Assembly (NCBI GenBank): GCA_020352575.1
Contig: CP070681.1
Span: forward strand, 848,709-856,460
Direction of reading: 5' to 3'
DNA: 7,752 bases
Origin: Acidimicrobiia bacterium
GTDB lineage: Bacteria > Actinomycetota > Acidimicrobiia > Spongiisociales > JAENVV01
Both the position numbers and the translations under genes were made by a program. Position 1 is the stretch's first letter, and the number at the start of each line of letters is the position of its first letter. Shown here one piece after another: positions 1 to 7,752 of the stretch. The notes under the pieces are model-generated. The model had not been told where the DNA came from. It did not search any database and saw nothing but the letters and a program-made list of their open reading frames with translations.

Positions 1-1342
1 CGGAGAACCAACCCCCATCACCCAGCGAGCCGCGTGCGATGAGCCCGACGGCGTTGCGGGTGAACCAGGGGGCGATGATGAGGTCGAGCAGGGTGGCAAC
101 GCCGAGTGCCATGGCGAAGCCCTTCACGGGGCCGACGGCGAGCACCCAGAGCAGGAACGCACCCATGATCGAGACGAAGTCGGCGGTGAGGATCGTCCGG
201 TAGGCCTTCTTGAACCCGAGGTCGACCGCCTCGTCGACCGATGCACCACCTCGCACCATCTCCTTGATCCGCTCGAAATAGACGATGTAGGAGTCCGCAG
301 TGATGCCAACCGAGACGATGATCCCGGTGACGCCTGCGAGTGTGAGCGTGAGGCCCGCAAGGCCGAGCAGGCTGAACAACAGGACGAGGAGGGAGCCGAA
401 GACGGTGAGGCCGAGCACGCCCACGATGCCCAACGAGCGGTAGTAGCCGAGGAGCAGGAGCATGACGATGGCAAGGCCGCCGAACCCGGCAAGGAGGCCG
501 GCCTGGAGGGAATCCTGGCCGAGCGTCGCCGACACCTTCTGCAGGCTCTGCCGTTCGAGTTCGATCGGGAGCGAGCCGTACCGGAGCACCACGGCGAGCG
601 CCTCGGCGTCCTCCTCGGCCGACGGGTCCGAGCCCATGCCGATCACGGCCCGGCCTCCGTCGATGCCGATCCGAGGATCGACCTGTTCGGACACCGGTGG
701 GGCGTTGATGACCGTGCCGTCGAGCACGATGGCGATCTGGCGCTGCGGCGAGTTCGATGGCTGCTGCCGGGCCGCCGCGGTGAGCGCTGCGAAGAGGTCG
801 GCGCCATCGTCGTCGAAGGCGAGGTTCACGTCGTAGCCGATGCCGGACTGGCTCACCGTGGCGACGGCCTCATCGAGCAGCGTGCCGAGCAGCTCCGAGG
901 GGCCGACGAGGTAGGCCGTCGCGCCATCCTCGGTGGCGAGCCACGACGTGTCGCCGGGGCTGTCCCCGTCGCCGACGACCTCCACCTCTCCGGCAGGGGC
1001 GACGTCGAGCACCGGCCGGAAGCTCAGCAGGCCGGTCTGACCGATCACATCGAGCGCCTCCTCGGTGTCCGAGACGCCGGGGAGCTGCACGAGCACATTG
1101 CGCTCGCCCTCGGGAGAGATCTCGGGCTCCTGCACGCCGGACGCCTCGATGCGATTGCGCATCACCTCGATGGCCTGGTCGAGGACGTCGGTCTGGGTGC
1201 CCTCAGGCGCAGTGAGGATCACGGAGATGCCGCCCTGCAGGTCCAGGCCGAGCTTCGGGAGGAACCCCGTCGTCACCGCGCCGGCGATGCCGCCCCACGC
1301 GATGACGAGGATGAGGAGGAGGGCGACGCCCCTTCGGGCCAT
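1..1342 (-). CDS. secD: Protein translocase subunit SecD (3' end outside the window)
   Basis: SecD is an inner-membrane partner of SecYEG. With SecF it uses the proton gradient to help pull exported proteins across the membrane. The 447 codons present start at ATG 1342 and run off the left edge. I translated the frame by hand: TM1 at about residues 7-25, the family motif GLDLQGG at 32-38, an extracytoplasmic domain to about 275, then five hydrophobic segments at roughly 280-299, 303-325, 330-350, 385-404 and 407-428. The motif TADSYIVYFERIK (348-360) in the fourth segment resembles actinobacterial SecD more than the DANVLIFERI form of E. coli. The last codons (RGSLGDGGWFS) lie after the final membrane segment, so little is probably missing. 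The ATG shares one base with the yajC stop (TAATG), and AGGGA (1353-1349) is 6 nt upstream. secF would be expected next, outside the window. Confidence 0.96.
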   Translation of the reverse strand, partial: MARRGVALLLILVIAWGGIAGAVTTGFLPKLGLDLQGGISVILTAPEGTQTDVLDQAIEVMRNRIEASGVQEPEISPEGERNVLVQLPGVSDTEEALDVIGQTGLLSFRPVLDVAPAGEVEVVGDGDSPGDTSWLATEDGATAYLVGPSELLGTLLDEAVATVSQSGIGYDVNLAFDDDGADLFAALTAAARQQPSNSPQRQIAIVLDGTVINAPPVSEQVDPRIGIDGGRAVIGMGSDPSAEEDAEALAVVLRYGSLPIELERQSLQKVSATLGQDSLQAGLLAGFGGLAIVMLLLLGYYRSLGIVGVLGLTVFGSLLVLLFSLLGLAGLTLTLAGVTGIIVSVGITADSYIVYFERIKEMVRGGASVDEAVDLGFKKAYRTILTADFVSIMGAFLLWVLAVGPVKGFAMALGVATLLDLIIAPWFTRNAVGLIARGSLGDGGWFS

Positions 1343-1653
1343 TACTCGTCCCTGACGATCTTCTTCGAGACGCGGCCTCGTTCGAGGCGGAAGTAGGAGC
1401 CGTCCTCGACGGTGAGCACGAGCGTGTCGTCGTCGAGCGATCGGATCCTGCCGTGGATACCGCCGAGCGTCACGATCTCATCGCCCACCTCGAGGGAGGA
1501 GAGGAGGTTCTGCTGCGCAGCCTGCCGCCGTCGGTTGGGACGGATGAGCAGGAAGTAGAAGACGACGAAGAGAAGGATGTACGGCGCGAAGCTCACCAGG
1601 ACACTGGGGCTTGCGGGGGGTTCGGCCTGGGCGAGTACGAGCAACGACGACAT
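1342..1653 (-). CDS. yajC: Preprotein translocase subunit YajC
   Basis: YajC is a small single-pass membrane protein that copurifies with SecDF and the SecYEG holotranslocon; it is an accessory, usually non-essential part of the Sec export machinery. This one has 103 residues, normal for the family. It has a short N-terminal segment, one membrane helix at about 19-37, the basic stop-transfer stretch RPNRRR (38-43), and a cytoplasmic domain with the family signature around EVGDEIVTLGGIHGRI (55-70). The start is supported by a GGAGA ribosome-binding site (1664-1660) 6 nt before the ATG. It follows tgt after 27 nt and overlaps secD by 1 nt, so yajC and secD are probably translationally coupled. 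The order tgt-yajC-secD matches E. coli, which supports the call although YajC sequences are short and variable. Confidence 0.95.
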   Translation of the reverse strand: MSSLLVLAQAEPPASPSVLVSFAPYILLFVVFYFLLIRPNRRRQAAQQNLLSSLEVGDEIVTLGGIHGRIRSLDDDTLVLTVEDGSYFRLERGRVSKKIVRDE

Positions 1654-1659
1654 GAAGGA

Positions 1660-1664
1660 TCTCC
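1660..1664 (-). promoter_or_regulatory. Ribosome-binding site of yajC
   Basis: GGAGA on the minus strand, 6 nt before the yajC ATG, lies in the 27-nt gap after tgt. It fixes the yajC start and shows that yajC can be translated independently of tgt. Confidence 0.75.
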
Positions 1665-1680
1665 GGGGTTCGCAGGAAGG

Positions 1681-3833
<2,153 letters not shown>

Positions 3834-3834
3834 G

Positions 3835-3848
3835 TGCCAATGGTGGCA
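3835..3848 (-). repeat. Small inverted repeat just before the queA start
   Basis: TGCCA-CCAT-TGGCA on the minus strand is a perfect 5-bp stem with a 4-nt loop, ending one base before the queA GTG. It fills most of the 19-nt gap after ruvB, where a ribosome-binding site would be expected. It could be a short RNA hairpin that affects queA translation, or chance in GC-rich DNA. Confidence 0.35.
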
Positions 3849-3852
3849 GGTG

Positions 3853-4875
3853 TCAGACCTCGAGCGACCCTTGGGGGTCGGCCGGCGGCCGCAGGCCGAG
3901 GTGCGCGTACGCACCGGCGGTCGCCGTGCGACCGCGTGGCGTCCGCTGGATGAGGCCCGACTGGAGCAGGAACGGTTCGTAGGCGTCCTCGACGGTCTCG
4001 GGCTCCTCCCCGACCGCCACCGCCAGGGTCGACAGGCCGACCGGTCCACCATCGAACTTCTCGATGATCGCCGCGAGGATGGCCCGGTCGACCGGGTCGA
4101 GGCCAAGGTCGTCCACCTGGAAGACGGCGAGGGCTGCGAGGGCAACCTCCTCGGTGATCACCCCATCGGCCCGGGCCACCGCGTAGTCGCGAACGCGGGC
4201 GAGCAGGCGGTTCGCGATACGAGGCGTGCCCCGGCTGCGGAGTGCGATGGCGTCGGCCCCCGGGGCATCAAGCGATACGCCGAGGATGTGCGCGCTACGG
4301 AGCGCAATCGCCGCGAGGTCGTCATGGCGGTAGTAGTCCAGTCGGTCCACGATGCCGAACCGGTCCCGCAAGGGAGCCGAAAGCATCCCCTTCCGGGTGG
4401 TGGCACCCACCAGCGTGAATCGTGGCAGGGCGAGTCGGATGGTCTGGGCCGCCGGACCCTTGCCGATCACGACATCGAGCTGGAAGTCCTCCATGGCCGG
4501 GTACAGGACCTCCTCGACCGGACGGGGCAGGCGATGCACCTCGTCGACGAAGAACACATCGCCCTCGTCGAGGTTCGACAGGATGGCCGCGAGGTCGCCG
4601 GGTCGTTCGAGCGCAGGGCCCGTCGTCGTCACGAGCCGGGCACCGAGTTCGTTCGCCAAGATGCCCGCCAAGGTGGTCTTGCCGAGTCCCGGCGGACCGG
4701 AGAGCAGGACGTGGTCGAGCGCTCCATCGAGGTGGGCTGCTGCCTCGATGCTGATACCGATGCGTTCCTTGAGGGGCCCCTGCCCGATGAACTCACCGAG
4801 CCGCTGGGGTCGCAACGTGCGCTCGAGGACGTCGTCCTCGGTGATGTCCCCCGTCACCAGGCGGTCGTCCCTCAT
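3853..4875 (-). CDS. ruvB: Holliday junction DNA helicase RuvB
   Basis: RuvB is the hexameric AAA+ motor that, loaded by RuvA, drives branch migration of Holliday junctions during recombinational repair. At 340 residues it is full length. Visible motifs: [11 protein letters not shown] (22-32) ahead of the ATPase core, Walker [10 protein letters not shown] (60-68, K66), Walker B FFVDEVH (108-114), sensor I GATTR (157-161), LRDRFG (169-174) carrying the arginine finger, sensor [12 protein letters not shown] (216-225), and the C-terminal winged-helix region with [12 protein letters not shown] (280-291) and LIQRTPRGR (308-316). The ATG overlaps the ruvA stop by 4 nt (ATGA), and AGGGA (4888-4884) sits 8 nt upstream, so RuvA and RuvB are probably coupled. 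Nothing is missing from the active site. Confidence 0.98.
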   Translation of the reverse strand: MRDDRLVTGDITEDDVLERTLRPQRLGEFIGQGPLKERIGISIEAAAHLDGALDHVLLSGPPGLGKTTLAGILANELGARLVTTTGPALERPGDLAAILSNLDEGDVFFVDEVHRLPRPVEEVLYPAMEDFQLDVVIGKGPAAQTIRLALPRFTLVGATTRKGMLSAPLRDRFGIVDRLDYYRHDDLAAIALRSAHILGVSLDAPGADAIALRSRGTPRIANRLLARVRDYAVARADGVITEEVALAALAVFQVDDLGLDPVDRAILAAIIEKFDGGPVGLSTLAVAVGEEPETVEDAYEPFLLQSGLIQRTPRGRTATAGAYAHLGLRPPADPQGSLEV

Positions 4876-5453
4876 CGCAGGCGTCCCTTTCCGAGCGTCC
4901 GCAGGGCATCCCGCAGTTGCTCCTCGACACCGAGGCCCGCGTCGACGAGGGCGAGCGCCTCGGTGATCTCGGCCGGCTGGTAGCCGAGGCCTTCCAGCGC
5001 CTCCCGGACCTTGCCCCGATCGCTGCCTCCACCGACGAGGGCACTGCCGACCGCAGCGAAACGTGGTTTGAGCTCCAACACGATCTTCTGGGCGGTCCGG
5101 TTGCCAATGCCGGGCACCGAGCTGAGGGCGCCGAGGTCCTCGTTGACCATGGCCTCGGCGAGTTGGTCCGGCGACAGCGTCGACAGTACGGCGAGCGCCA
5201 CCTTGGGTCCGACCCCCGAGGCGCCGAGGAGGACGGTGAAGGTGTCCAGTTCCCTCTCGGTGGGGAACCCGAAGAGGGCGAGTTGATCCTCCCGCACGTG
5301 CGTGTAGGTGTGGAGCACCACTTCGGATCCAAGGCTCGGGAGTTCGGCGACGGTGCGTGTGGTGACGCCGACCCGGTAGCCGACGCCATGCACGTCCACG
5401 ACGACCGACTCGACACCGACGGAGGCGAGCGTCCCACGGAGGCGGGCAATCAC
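4872..5453 (-). CDS. ruvA: Holliday junction branch migration protein RuvA
   Basis: RuvA binds the four-way junction as a tetramer, holds it open and square, and recruits RuvB. The 193-residue protein has the three expected domains. The N-terminal OB fold begins MIARLRG and contains VHGVGYRV (21-28) and the acidic pin E55-D56 in [11 protein letters not shown]. Domain II carries two helix-hairpin-helix motifs: [15 protein letters not shown] (77-91) and [17 protein letters not shown] (113-129). Domain III, the RuvB-binding part, is at about 147-193 ([15 protein letters not shown] onward). The start codon is GTG, fixed by a perfect AGGAGG 7 nt upstream and by the family N-terminus. GTG overlaps the ruvC TGA by 4 nt, and the 3' end overlaps ruvB by 4 nt, so ruvCAB reads as one translationally coupled unit. 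Confidence 0.98.
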   Translation of the reverse strand: MIARLRGTLASVGVESVVVDVHGVGYRVGVTTRTVAELPSLGSEVVLHTYTHVREDQLALFGFPTERELDTFTVLLGASGVGPKVALAVLSTLSPDQLAEAMVNEDLGALSSVPGIGNRTAQKIVLELKPRFAAVGSALVGGGSDRGKVREALEGLGYQPAEITEALALVDAGLGVEEQLRDALRTLGKGRLR

Positions 5454-5938
5454 GACACGGCCTCCTCTATCCGCGACTGCTGGGCGTGGCAGAGGGCGAC
5501 GGCGAGCGCGTCGGCCAGATCTGCCGGCCCGTCCAGCGCCTCGAGCCGCAGGCGCCTGCTCACGAGTGAGGCGACTTGGGCCTTGTCGGCGTTGCCATCC
5601 CCCGCAACGGCGAGCTTCACAGCCGTCGGGGTGTACTCCCGCACCGGGATACCGGACTCGGCCGCCGCCAACATGGCGATGCCCGAGGCACGCGCGACCG
5701 TCATTGCGTTCGTGATGTTCCTTCGGATGAAGACCCGTTCCAGCGCCATGACCTGGGGGCTGGTCTCCTCGATGAGCTCCAGCAGGTCGCGGTGGAGCTC
5801 TGCGAGGCGCTGCGGAGCGGGATCATCGGGGCTCGTGTGGAGCACGCCGGCAGTGACGACCCGTGGCACGCCCCGTCCCACGGCGAGCACCCCGAATCCG
5901 GTACGAGTGAGGCCGGGGTCGATCCCGAGGACGAACAT
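5450..5938 (-). CDS. ruvC: Crossover junction endodeoxyribonuclease RuvC
   Basis: RuvC is the dimeric, Mg-dependent resolvase that nicks Holliday junctions symmetrically within the RuvABC complex. The 162-residue protein shows all four acidic catalytic residues at the expected spacing: D7 in [12 protein letters not shown]67 in MALERVF, and D140 and D143 in [14 protein letters not shown]. Basic residues K108 and K119 match the DNA-contacting lysines near 107 and 118 of E. coli RuvC. ATG 5938 places the first Asp at residue 7, as in E. coli. Unlike most genes in the window it has no Shine-Dalgarno. Instead a TAAGAT -10 element lies 7 nt before the ATG, which suggests a leaderless mRNA, and a LexA-type palindrome covers the start codon. 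It is probably the first gene of an SOS-controlled ruvCAB transcript. Confidence 0.97.
   Translation of the reverse strand: MFVLGIDPGLTRTGFGVLAVGRGVPRVVTAGVLHTSPDDPAPQRLAELHRDLLELIEETSPQVMALERVFIRRNITNAMTVARASGIAMLAAAESGIPVREYTPTAVKLAVAGDGNADKAQVASLVSRRLRLEALDGPADLADALAVALCHAQQSRIEEAVS
5461..5466 (-). promoter_or_regulatory. Ribosome-binding site of ruvA
   Basis: A perfect AGGAGG on the minus strand, 7 nt before the ruvA GTG and inside the 3' end of ruvC. It supports the GTG as the real start. Confidence 0.85.
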
Positions 5939-5945
5939 ATGTTCT
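5932..5945 (-). promoter_or_regulatory. Predicted LexA (SOS) box over the ruvC start codon
   Basis: The plus strand reads CGAACATATGTTCT, containing the perfect 12-bp palindrome GAACATATGTTC. It matches 13 of 14 positions of the Gram-positive SOS consensus CGAACRNRYGTTYG, and the core CGAAC-N4-GTTC of the mycobacterial form. The box spans -7 to +7 relative to the A of the ruvC ATG, so bound LexA would cover the predicted transcription start and abut the -10 element. LexA control of ruvC is established in mycobacteria; binding here is inferred from sequence alone. Confidence 0.82.
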
Positions 5946-5951
5946 ATCTTA
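5946..5951 (-). promoter_or_regulatory. Predicted -10 element of a leaderless ruvC promoter
   Basis: TAAGAT on the minus strand fits the TANNNT -10 pattern. Seven nucleotides separate it from the ruvC ATG, so transcription would start at or within a base of the A of the start codon. This is the arrangement of leaderless mRNAs, which are common in actinobacteria. No good -35 (TTGACA-like) hexamer is visible 16-19 nt upstream. Confidence 0.6.
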
Positions 5952-5957
5952 GGGCCG

Positions 5958-5984
5958 AGGGCTGCCAGACCCCTGCATTGCCCT
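5958..5984 (-). terminator. Candidate hairpin terminator after yebC, without U-tract
   Basis: On the minus strand AGGGC-AA-TGC pairs with GCA-GCCCT around a 9-nt loop (8 bp with a 2-nt bulge). It begins 2 nt after the yebC stop. No run of U follows. Its place between two transcription units fits a terminator of the U-poor kind proposed for actinobacteria, but it could be a chance stem in GC-rich DNA. Confidence 0.3.
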
Positions 5985-5986
5985 GA

Positions 5987-6733
5987 TCACGCGTCGAGGG
6001 ACTCCATCACTTCGTCGCTGATGTCGAAGTTTGCGTAGACGTCCTGGATGTCGTCGACGTCCTCGAGCGCATCGATGAGGCGCAGGACCTTGGGCGCCGT
6101 GTCTCCGTCGACCGGGACGGAGACGTCCGGCAACTGCGTCACATCCGCTTCCTCGGGGACCAATCCCGCCTCGTCGAGTGCGGCCTGCACGGCACCGAAA
6201 TCGGTGGGTGCCGTGATGATCTCGTACTTGCCATCGCCGGCGTCCTTGACGTCCTCGGCGCCGGCCTCGAGGGCCACCATCATCACCTCGTCCTCGTCGC
6301 CCGGGACGAGGAAGTAGCCCTTCTGCTCGAACAGGTACGCCACCGATCCCGGCTCGCCGATACTCCCCCCGTTGCGCGTGAACGCCACCCGCACGTCGGA
6401 GCTGGTCCGGTTGCGGTTGTCCGTGAGCACCTTGACCAGGATCGCCACGCCGCCGGGCCCGTAGCCCTCGTAGAAGAACTCGTCGTAGACGACGGCATCG
6501 CCGCCCTCGCCGGTGCCTCGCTTGATCGCCCGCTCGATGTTGTCGTTCGGCATGGACGACGCCTTGGCCTTGGCTACGGCGGTGTTGAGCGCAGCGTTCA
6601 TCGACGGATCGCCGCCGCCGGCGCGGGCGGCGGCCTCGATGCCCTTGGCGAGCTTGGCGAACAACTTGCCCCTGGCGGCATCCTGCCGGCCCTTGCGGTG
6701 CTTGATGTTTGCCCATTTGGAGTGACCGGCCAT
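5987..6733 (-). CDS. yebC: YebC/TACO1 family translation factor (probable regulatory protein YebC)
   Basis: The family is widespread in bacteria and mitochondria. Members were first described as transcriptional regulators (PmpR of Pseudomonas); mitochondrial TACO1 and some bacterial YebC proteins are now linked to translation of difficult sequences such as proline runs. This 248-residue protein has the normal length and all signatures: MAGHSKWANIKHRKGRQDAARGKLFAKL (1-28), MPNDNIERAIKRGTGE (61-76), YEGYGPGG (88-95), DNRNRTSSDVR (105-115), NGGSIGEPGSVAYLFEQKG (121-139) and VYANFDI (232-238). The open frame extends 116 codons further upstream, but the family N-terminus and a GGGGGAGG site 7 nt before ATG 6733 fix this start. 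The ATG shares a base with the pdxT stop (TGATG). yebC next to ruvC is also the E. coli and mycobacterial arrangement. Which of the two roles applies here cannot be read from the sequence. Confidence 0.96.
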   Translation of the reverse strand: MAGHSKWANIKHRKGRQDAARGKLFAKLAKGIEAAARAGGGDPSMNAALNTAVAKAKASSMPNDNIERAIKRGTGEGGDAVVYDEFFYEGYGPGGVAILVKVLTDNRNRTSSDVRVAFTRNGGSIGEPGSVAYLFEQKGYFLVPGDEDEVMMVALEAGAEDVKDAGDGKYEIITAPTDFGAVQAALDEAGLVPEEADVTQLPDVSVPVDGDTAPKVLRLIDALEDVDDIQDVYANFDISDEVMESLDA

Positions 6734-7311
6734 CAGGCAACCTCCCCCGATTCGATCATGGTCAGGAACAACTCGTGGACCCGGCTGTCTCCGGTGAGCT
6801 CCGGGTGGAACGATGATGCCAGCATCGAGCCCTCGCGCACCATCACGGGGTGGTCCGCCCAACGGGCGAGCACCTCGACCCCGTCGCCGACCTGCTCGAT
6901 CCACGGCGCCCGGATGAACACTGCATGGAAGGGCTCGTCGAGTCCGTCGATGTCCAGGCTTGCCTCGAACGACTCGTTCTGGCGTCCCCAAGCATTGCGA
7001 CGAACGGTGGCGTCGAGGACCTCGAGTTGGGGTTGCGATGCACCGTCGACGCCGCTCGCGAGGAAGATCATCCCGGCGCACGTCCCGTAGACGGGCAGCC
7101 CCGACCGGATGTGCTTGCGAAGGGGATCGATCAGCCCGTAGAGCGTCGCAAGGCGCCCGATGGTCGTCGACTCACCGCCCGGGATGATGAGCCCGTCGAC
7201 TTCGTCGAGTTCGGCGGGCTTGCGCACCTCCGCGACCTCGGCGCCGAGGCGCTCGAGGGCGAGCCGGTGCTCACGGACGTCGCCCTGGAGGGCGAGGATG
7301 CCGACCCGCAT
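6733..7311 (-). CDS. pdxT: Pyridoxal 5'-phosphate synthase glutaminase subunit PdxT
   Basis: PdxT is the class I glutamine amidotransferase of the ribose-5-phosphate-dependent vitamin B6 pathway. It hydrolyses glutamine and passes ammonia to PdxS, which builds PLP from ribose 5-phosphate and glyceraldehyde 3-phosphate. The 192-residue protein has the usual length and a complete catalytic triad: C78 in GTCAG, and H169 and E171 in SSFHPEL. Other family motifs are ALQGDVREH (7-15), the oxyanion-loop PGGEST (44-49), RRNAWGRQNESFE (104-116) and FIRAP (132-136). ATG 7311 lies 3 nt after the pdxS stop. Only a weak AGGGG 10 nt upstream is seen, so translation may rely on coupling with pdxS. The two subunits work as one complex (12 PdxS with 12 PdxT in the known structures). 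Confidence 0.98.
   Translation of the reverse strand: MRVGILALQGDVREHRLALERLGAEVAEVRKPAELDEVDGLIIPGGESTTIGRLATLYGLIDPLRKHIRSGLPVYGTCAGMIFLASGVDGASQPQLEVLDATVRRNAWGRQNESFEASLDIDGLDEPFHAVFIRAPWIEQVGDGVEVLARWADHPVMVREGSMLASSFHPELTGDSRVHELFLTMIESGEVA
6741..6748 (-). promoter_or_regulatory. Ribosome-binding site of yebC
   Basis: GGGGGAGG on the minus strand, 7 nt before the yebC ATG and inside the 3' end of pdxT. It rules in ATG 6733 over the upstream starts in the same long open frame. Confidence 0.8.
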
Positions 7312-7314
7312 CCG

Positions 7315-7752
7315 CTACCAACCCCTGTGGGCGAGCTTCTCCTCCTCGGAGAGCGTGTCGATGTTGATGCCGACCATCGCCTCACCGAGGTTCCTGGACA
7401 CCTTGGCGATGATCTCGGGGTCCTCGTAGTAGGTCGTTGCCTCGACGATCGCCTTCGCCCGCTGCTCGGGGTTGCCGGACTTGAAGATCCCCGATCCCAC
7501 GAAGACGCCGTCGACGCCGAGTTGCATCATCAGGGCGGCGTCGGCCGGGGTGGCGAGGCCACCGGCGGCGAAGTTCACGACGGGCAGCGTGCCGGTCTCG
7601 GCGACCTCCTTGACCAGTTCGTACGGCGCCCCGAGGTCACGGGCTGCCGACATGAGCTGCTCCTCGGCCAGGCCTTGCAGCCAGCGGATGTCGTTCGTGA
7701 TGGTGCGCATGTGGCGGACCGCCTCGACGACGTTGCCGGTGCCGGCCTCGCC
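7315..7752 (-). CDS. pdxS: Pyridoxal 5'-phosphate synthase subunit PdxS (C-terminal part; 5' end outside the window)
   Basis: PdxS is the TIM-barrel synthase that forms PLP from ribose 5-phosphate, glyceraldehyde 3-phosphate and ammonia supplied by PdxT. The 145 codons present, from the right edge to TAG 7315, are the C-terminal half of a protein of about 290-300 residues. They begin with [18 protein letters not shown] and include [20 protein letters not shown] (60-79 of the fragment), the phosphate-binding VGSGIFKS (85-92) and the terminal AHRGW. By comparison with Bacillus PdxS, the fragment starts just after the second catalytic lysine (K149 there), so both active-site lysines are off the edge and cannot be checked. 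The frame is open back to base 7752; the ATG at 7710 is an internal Met, not the start. Confidence 0.97.
   Translation of the reverse strand, partial: GEAGTGNVVEAVRHMRTITNDIRWLQGLAEEQLMSAARDLGAPYELVKEVAETGTLPVVNFAAGGLATPADAALMMQLGVDGVFVGSGIFKSGNPEQRAKAIVEATTYYEDPEIIAKVSRNLGEAMVGINIDTLSEEEKLAHRGW

Noticed and set aside
1654..1680. Possible terminator or promoter between tgt and yajC.
   Set aside because: The 27 nt contain a ribosome-binding site but no convincing stem with a U-tract and no TANNNT at a useful distance.
5057..5070. CGAAACGTGGTTTG in ruvA, resembling a second LexA box.
   Set aside because: Four of 14 positions differ from the SOS consensus and it lies in the middle of a coding region on conserved protein sequence.
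6734..7081. In-frame upstream extension of YebC by 116 codons.
   Set aside because: This stretch is pdxT read in another frame; MAGHSKW at 6733 with GGGGGAGG upstream is the real start.

Overview
This is a gene-dense stretch of chromosomal DNA from a high-GC bacterium. All ten genes lie on the minus strand, so transcription runs from position 7752 towards position 1. Nothing in it looks like a plasmid, phage or transposon. The gene order pdxS-pdxT-yebC-ruvC-ruvA-ruvB ... yajC-secD is the one I know from actinobacteria such as Mycobacterium. The SecD sequence (TADSYIVYFERI in its fourth membrane segment), the high GC content and the LexA-type operator agree with that. The queuosine genes queA and tgt sit between ruvB and yajC. 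This is the queA-tgt-yajC-secD order seen in E. coli and many other bacteria, but it is uncommon in the best-studied actinobacteria. I infer a deep-branching actinobacterial lineage, perhaps Acidimicrobiia-like; the window has no rRNA or marker that fixes the taxon.

Layout in the direction of transcription. First block (7752-5987): the C-terminal half of pdxS (PLP synthase subunit), pdxT (its glutaminase) and yebC (YebC/TACO1 translation factor), with 3-nt spacing and then a 1-nt overlap. A 48-bp gap (5939-5986) follows; it holds a U-tract-less hairpin and a -10 element. Second block (5938-1): ruvC, ruvA, ruvB, queA, tgt, yajC and the start of secD. Joints are 4-nt overlaps (ruvC/ruvA, ruvA/ruvB, queA/tgt), a 19-nt gap (ruvB/queA), a 27-nt gap (tgt/yajC) and a 1-nt overlap (yajC/secD). 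No gap anywhere exceeds 48 bp.

The genes serve four jobs: vitamin B6 synthesis (PdxST), Holliday-junction branch migration and resolution (RuvABC), queuosine modification of tRNA (QueA, Tgt) and Sec protein export (YajC, SecD, presumably SecF beyond the left edge). All encoded proteins are well-known families with their catalytic residues visible; I see no undescribed multi-gene system.

The most interesting signal is regulatory. A near-perfect LexA/SOS box sits directly on the ruvC start codon, next to a -10 hexamer placed so that the transcript would begin at or next to the ATG (a leaderless mRNA). Because the downstream genes are tightly packed and no other promoter is evident, the SOS response might reach the queuosine and Sec genes too.
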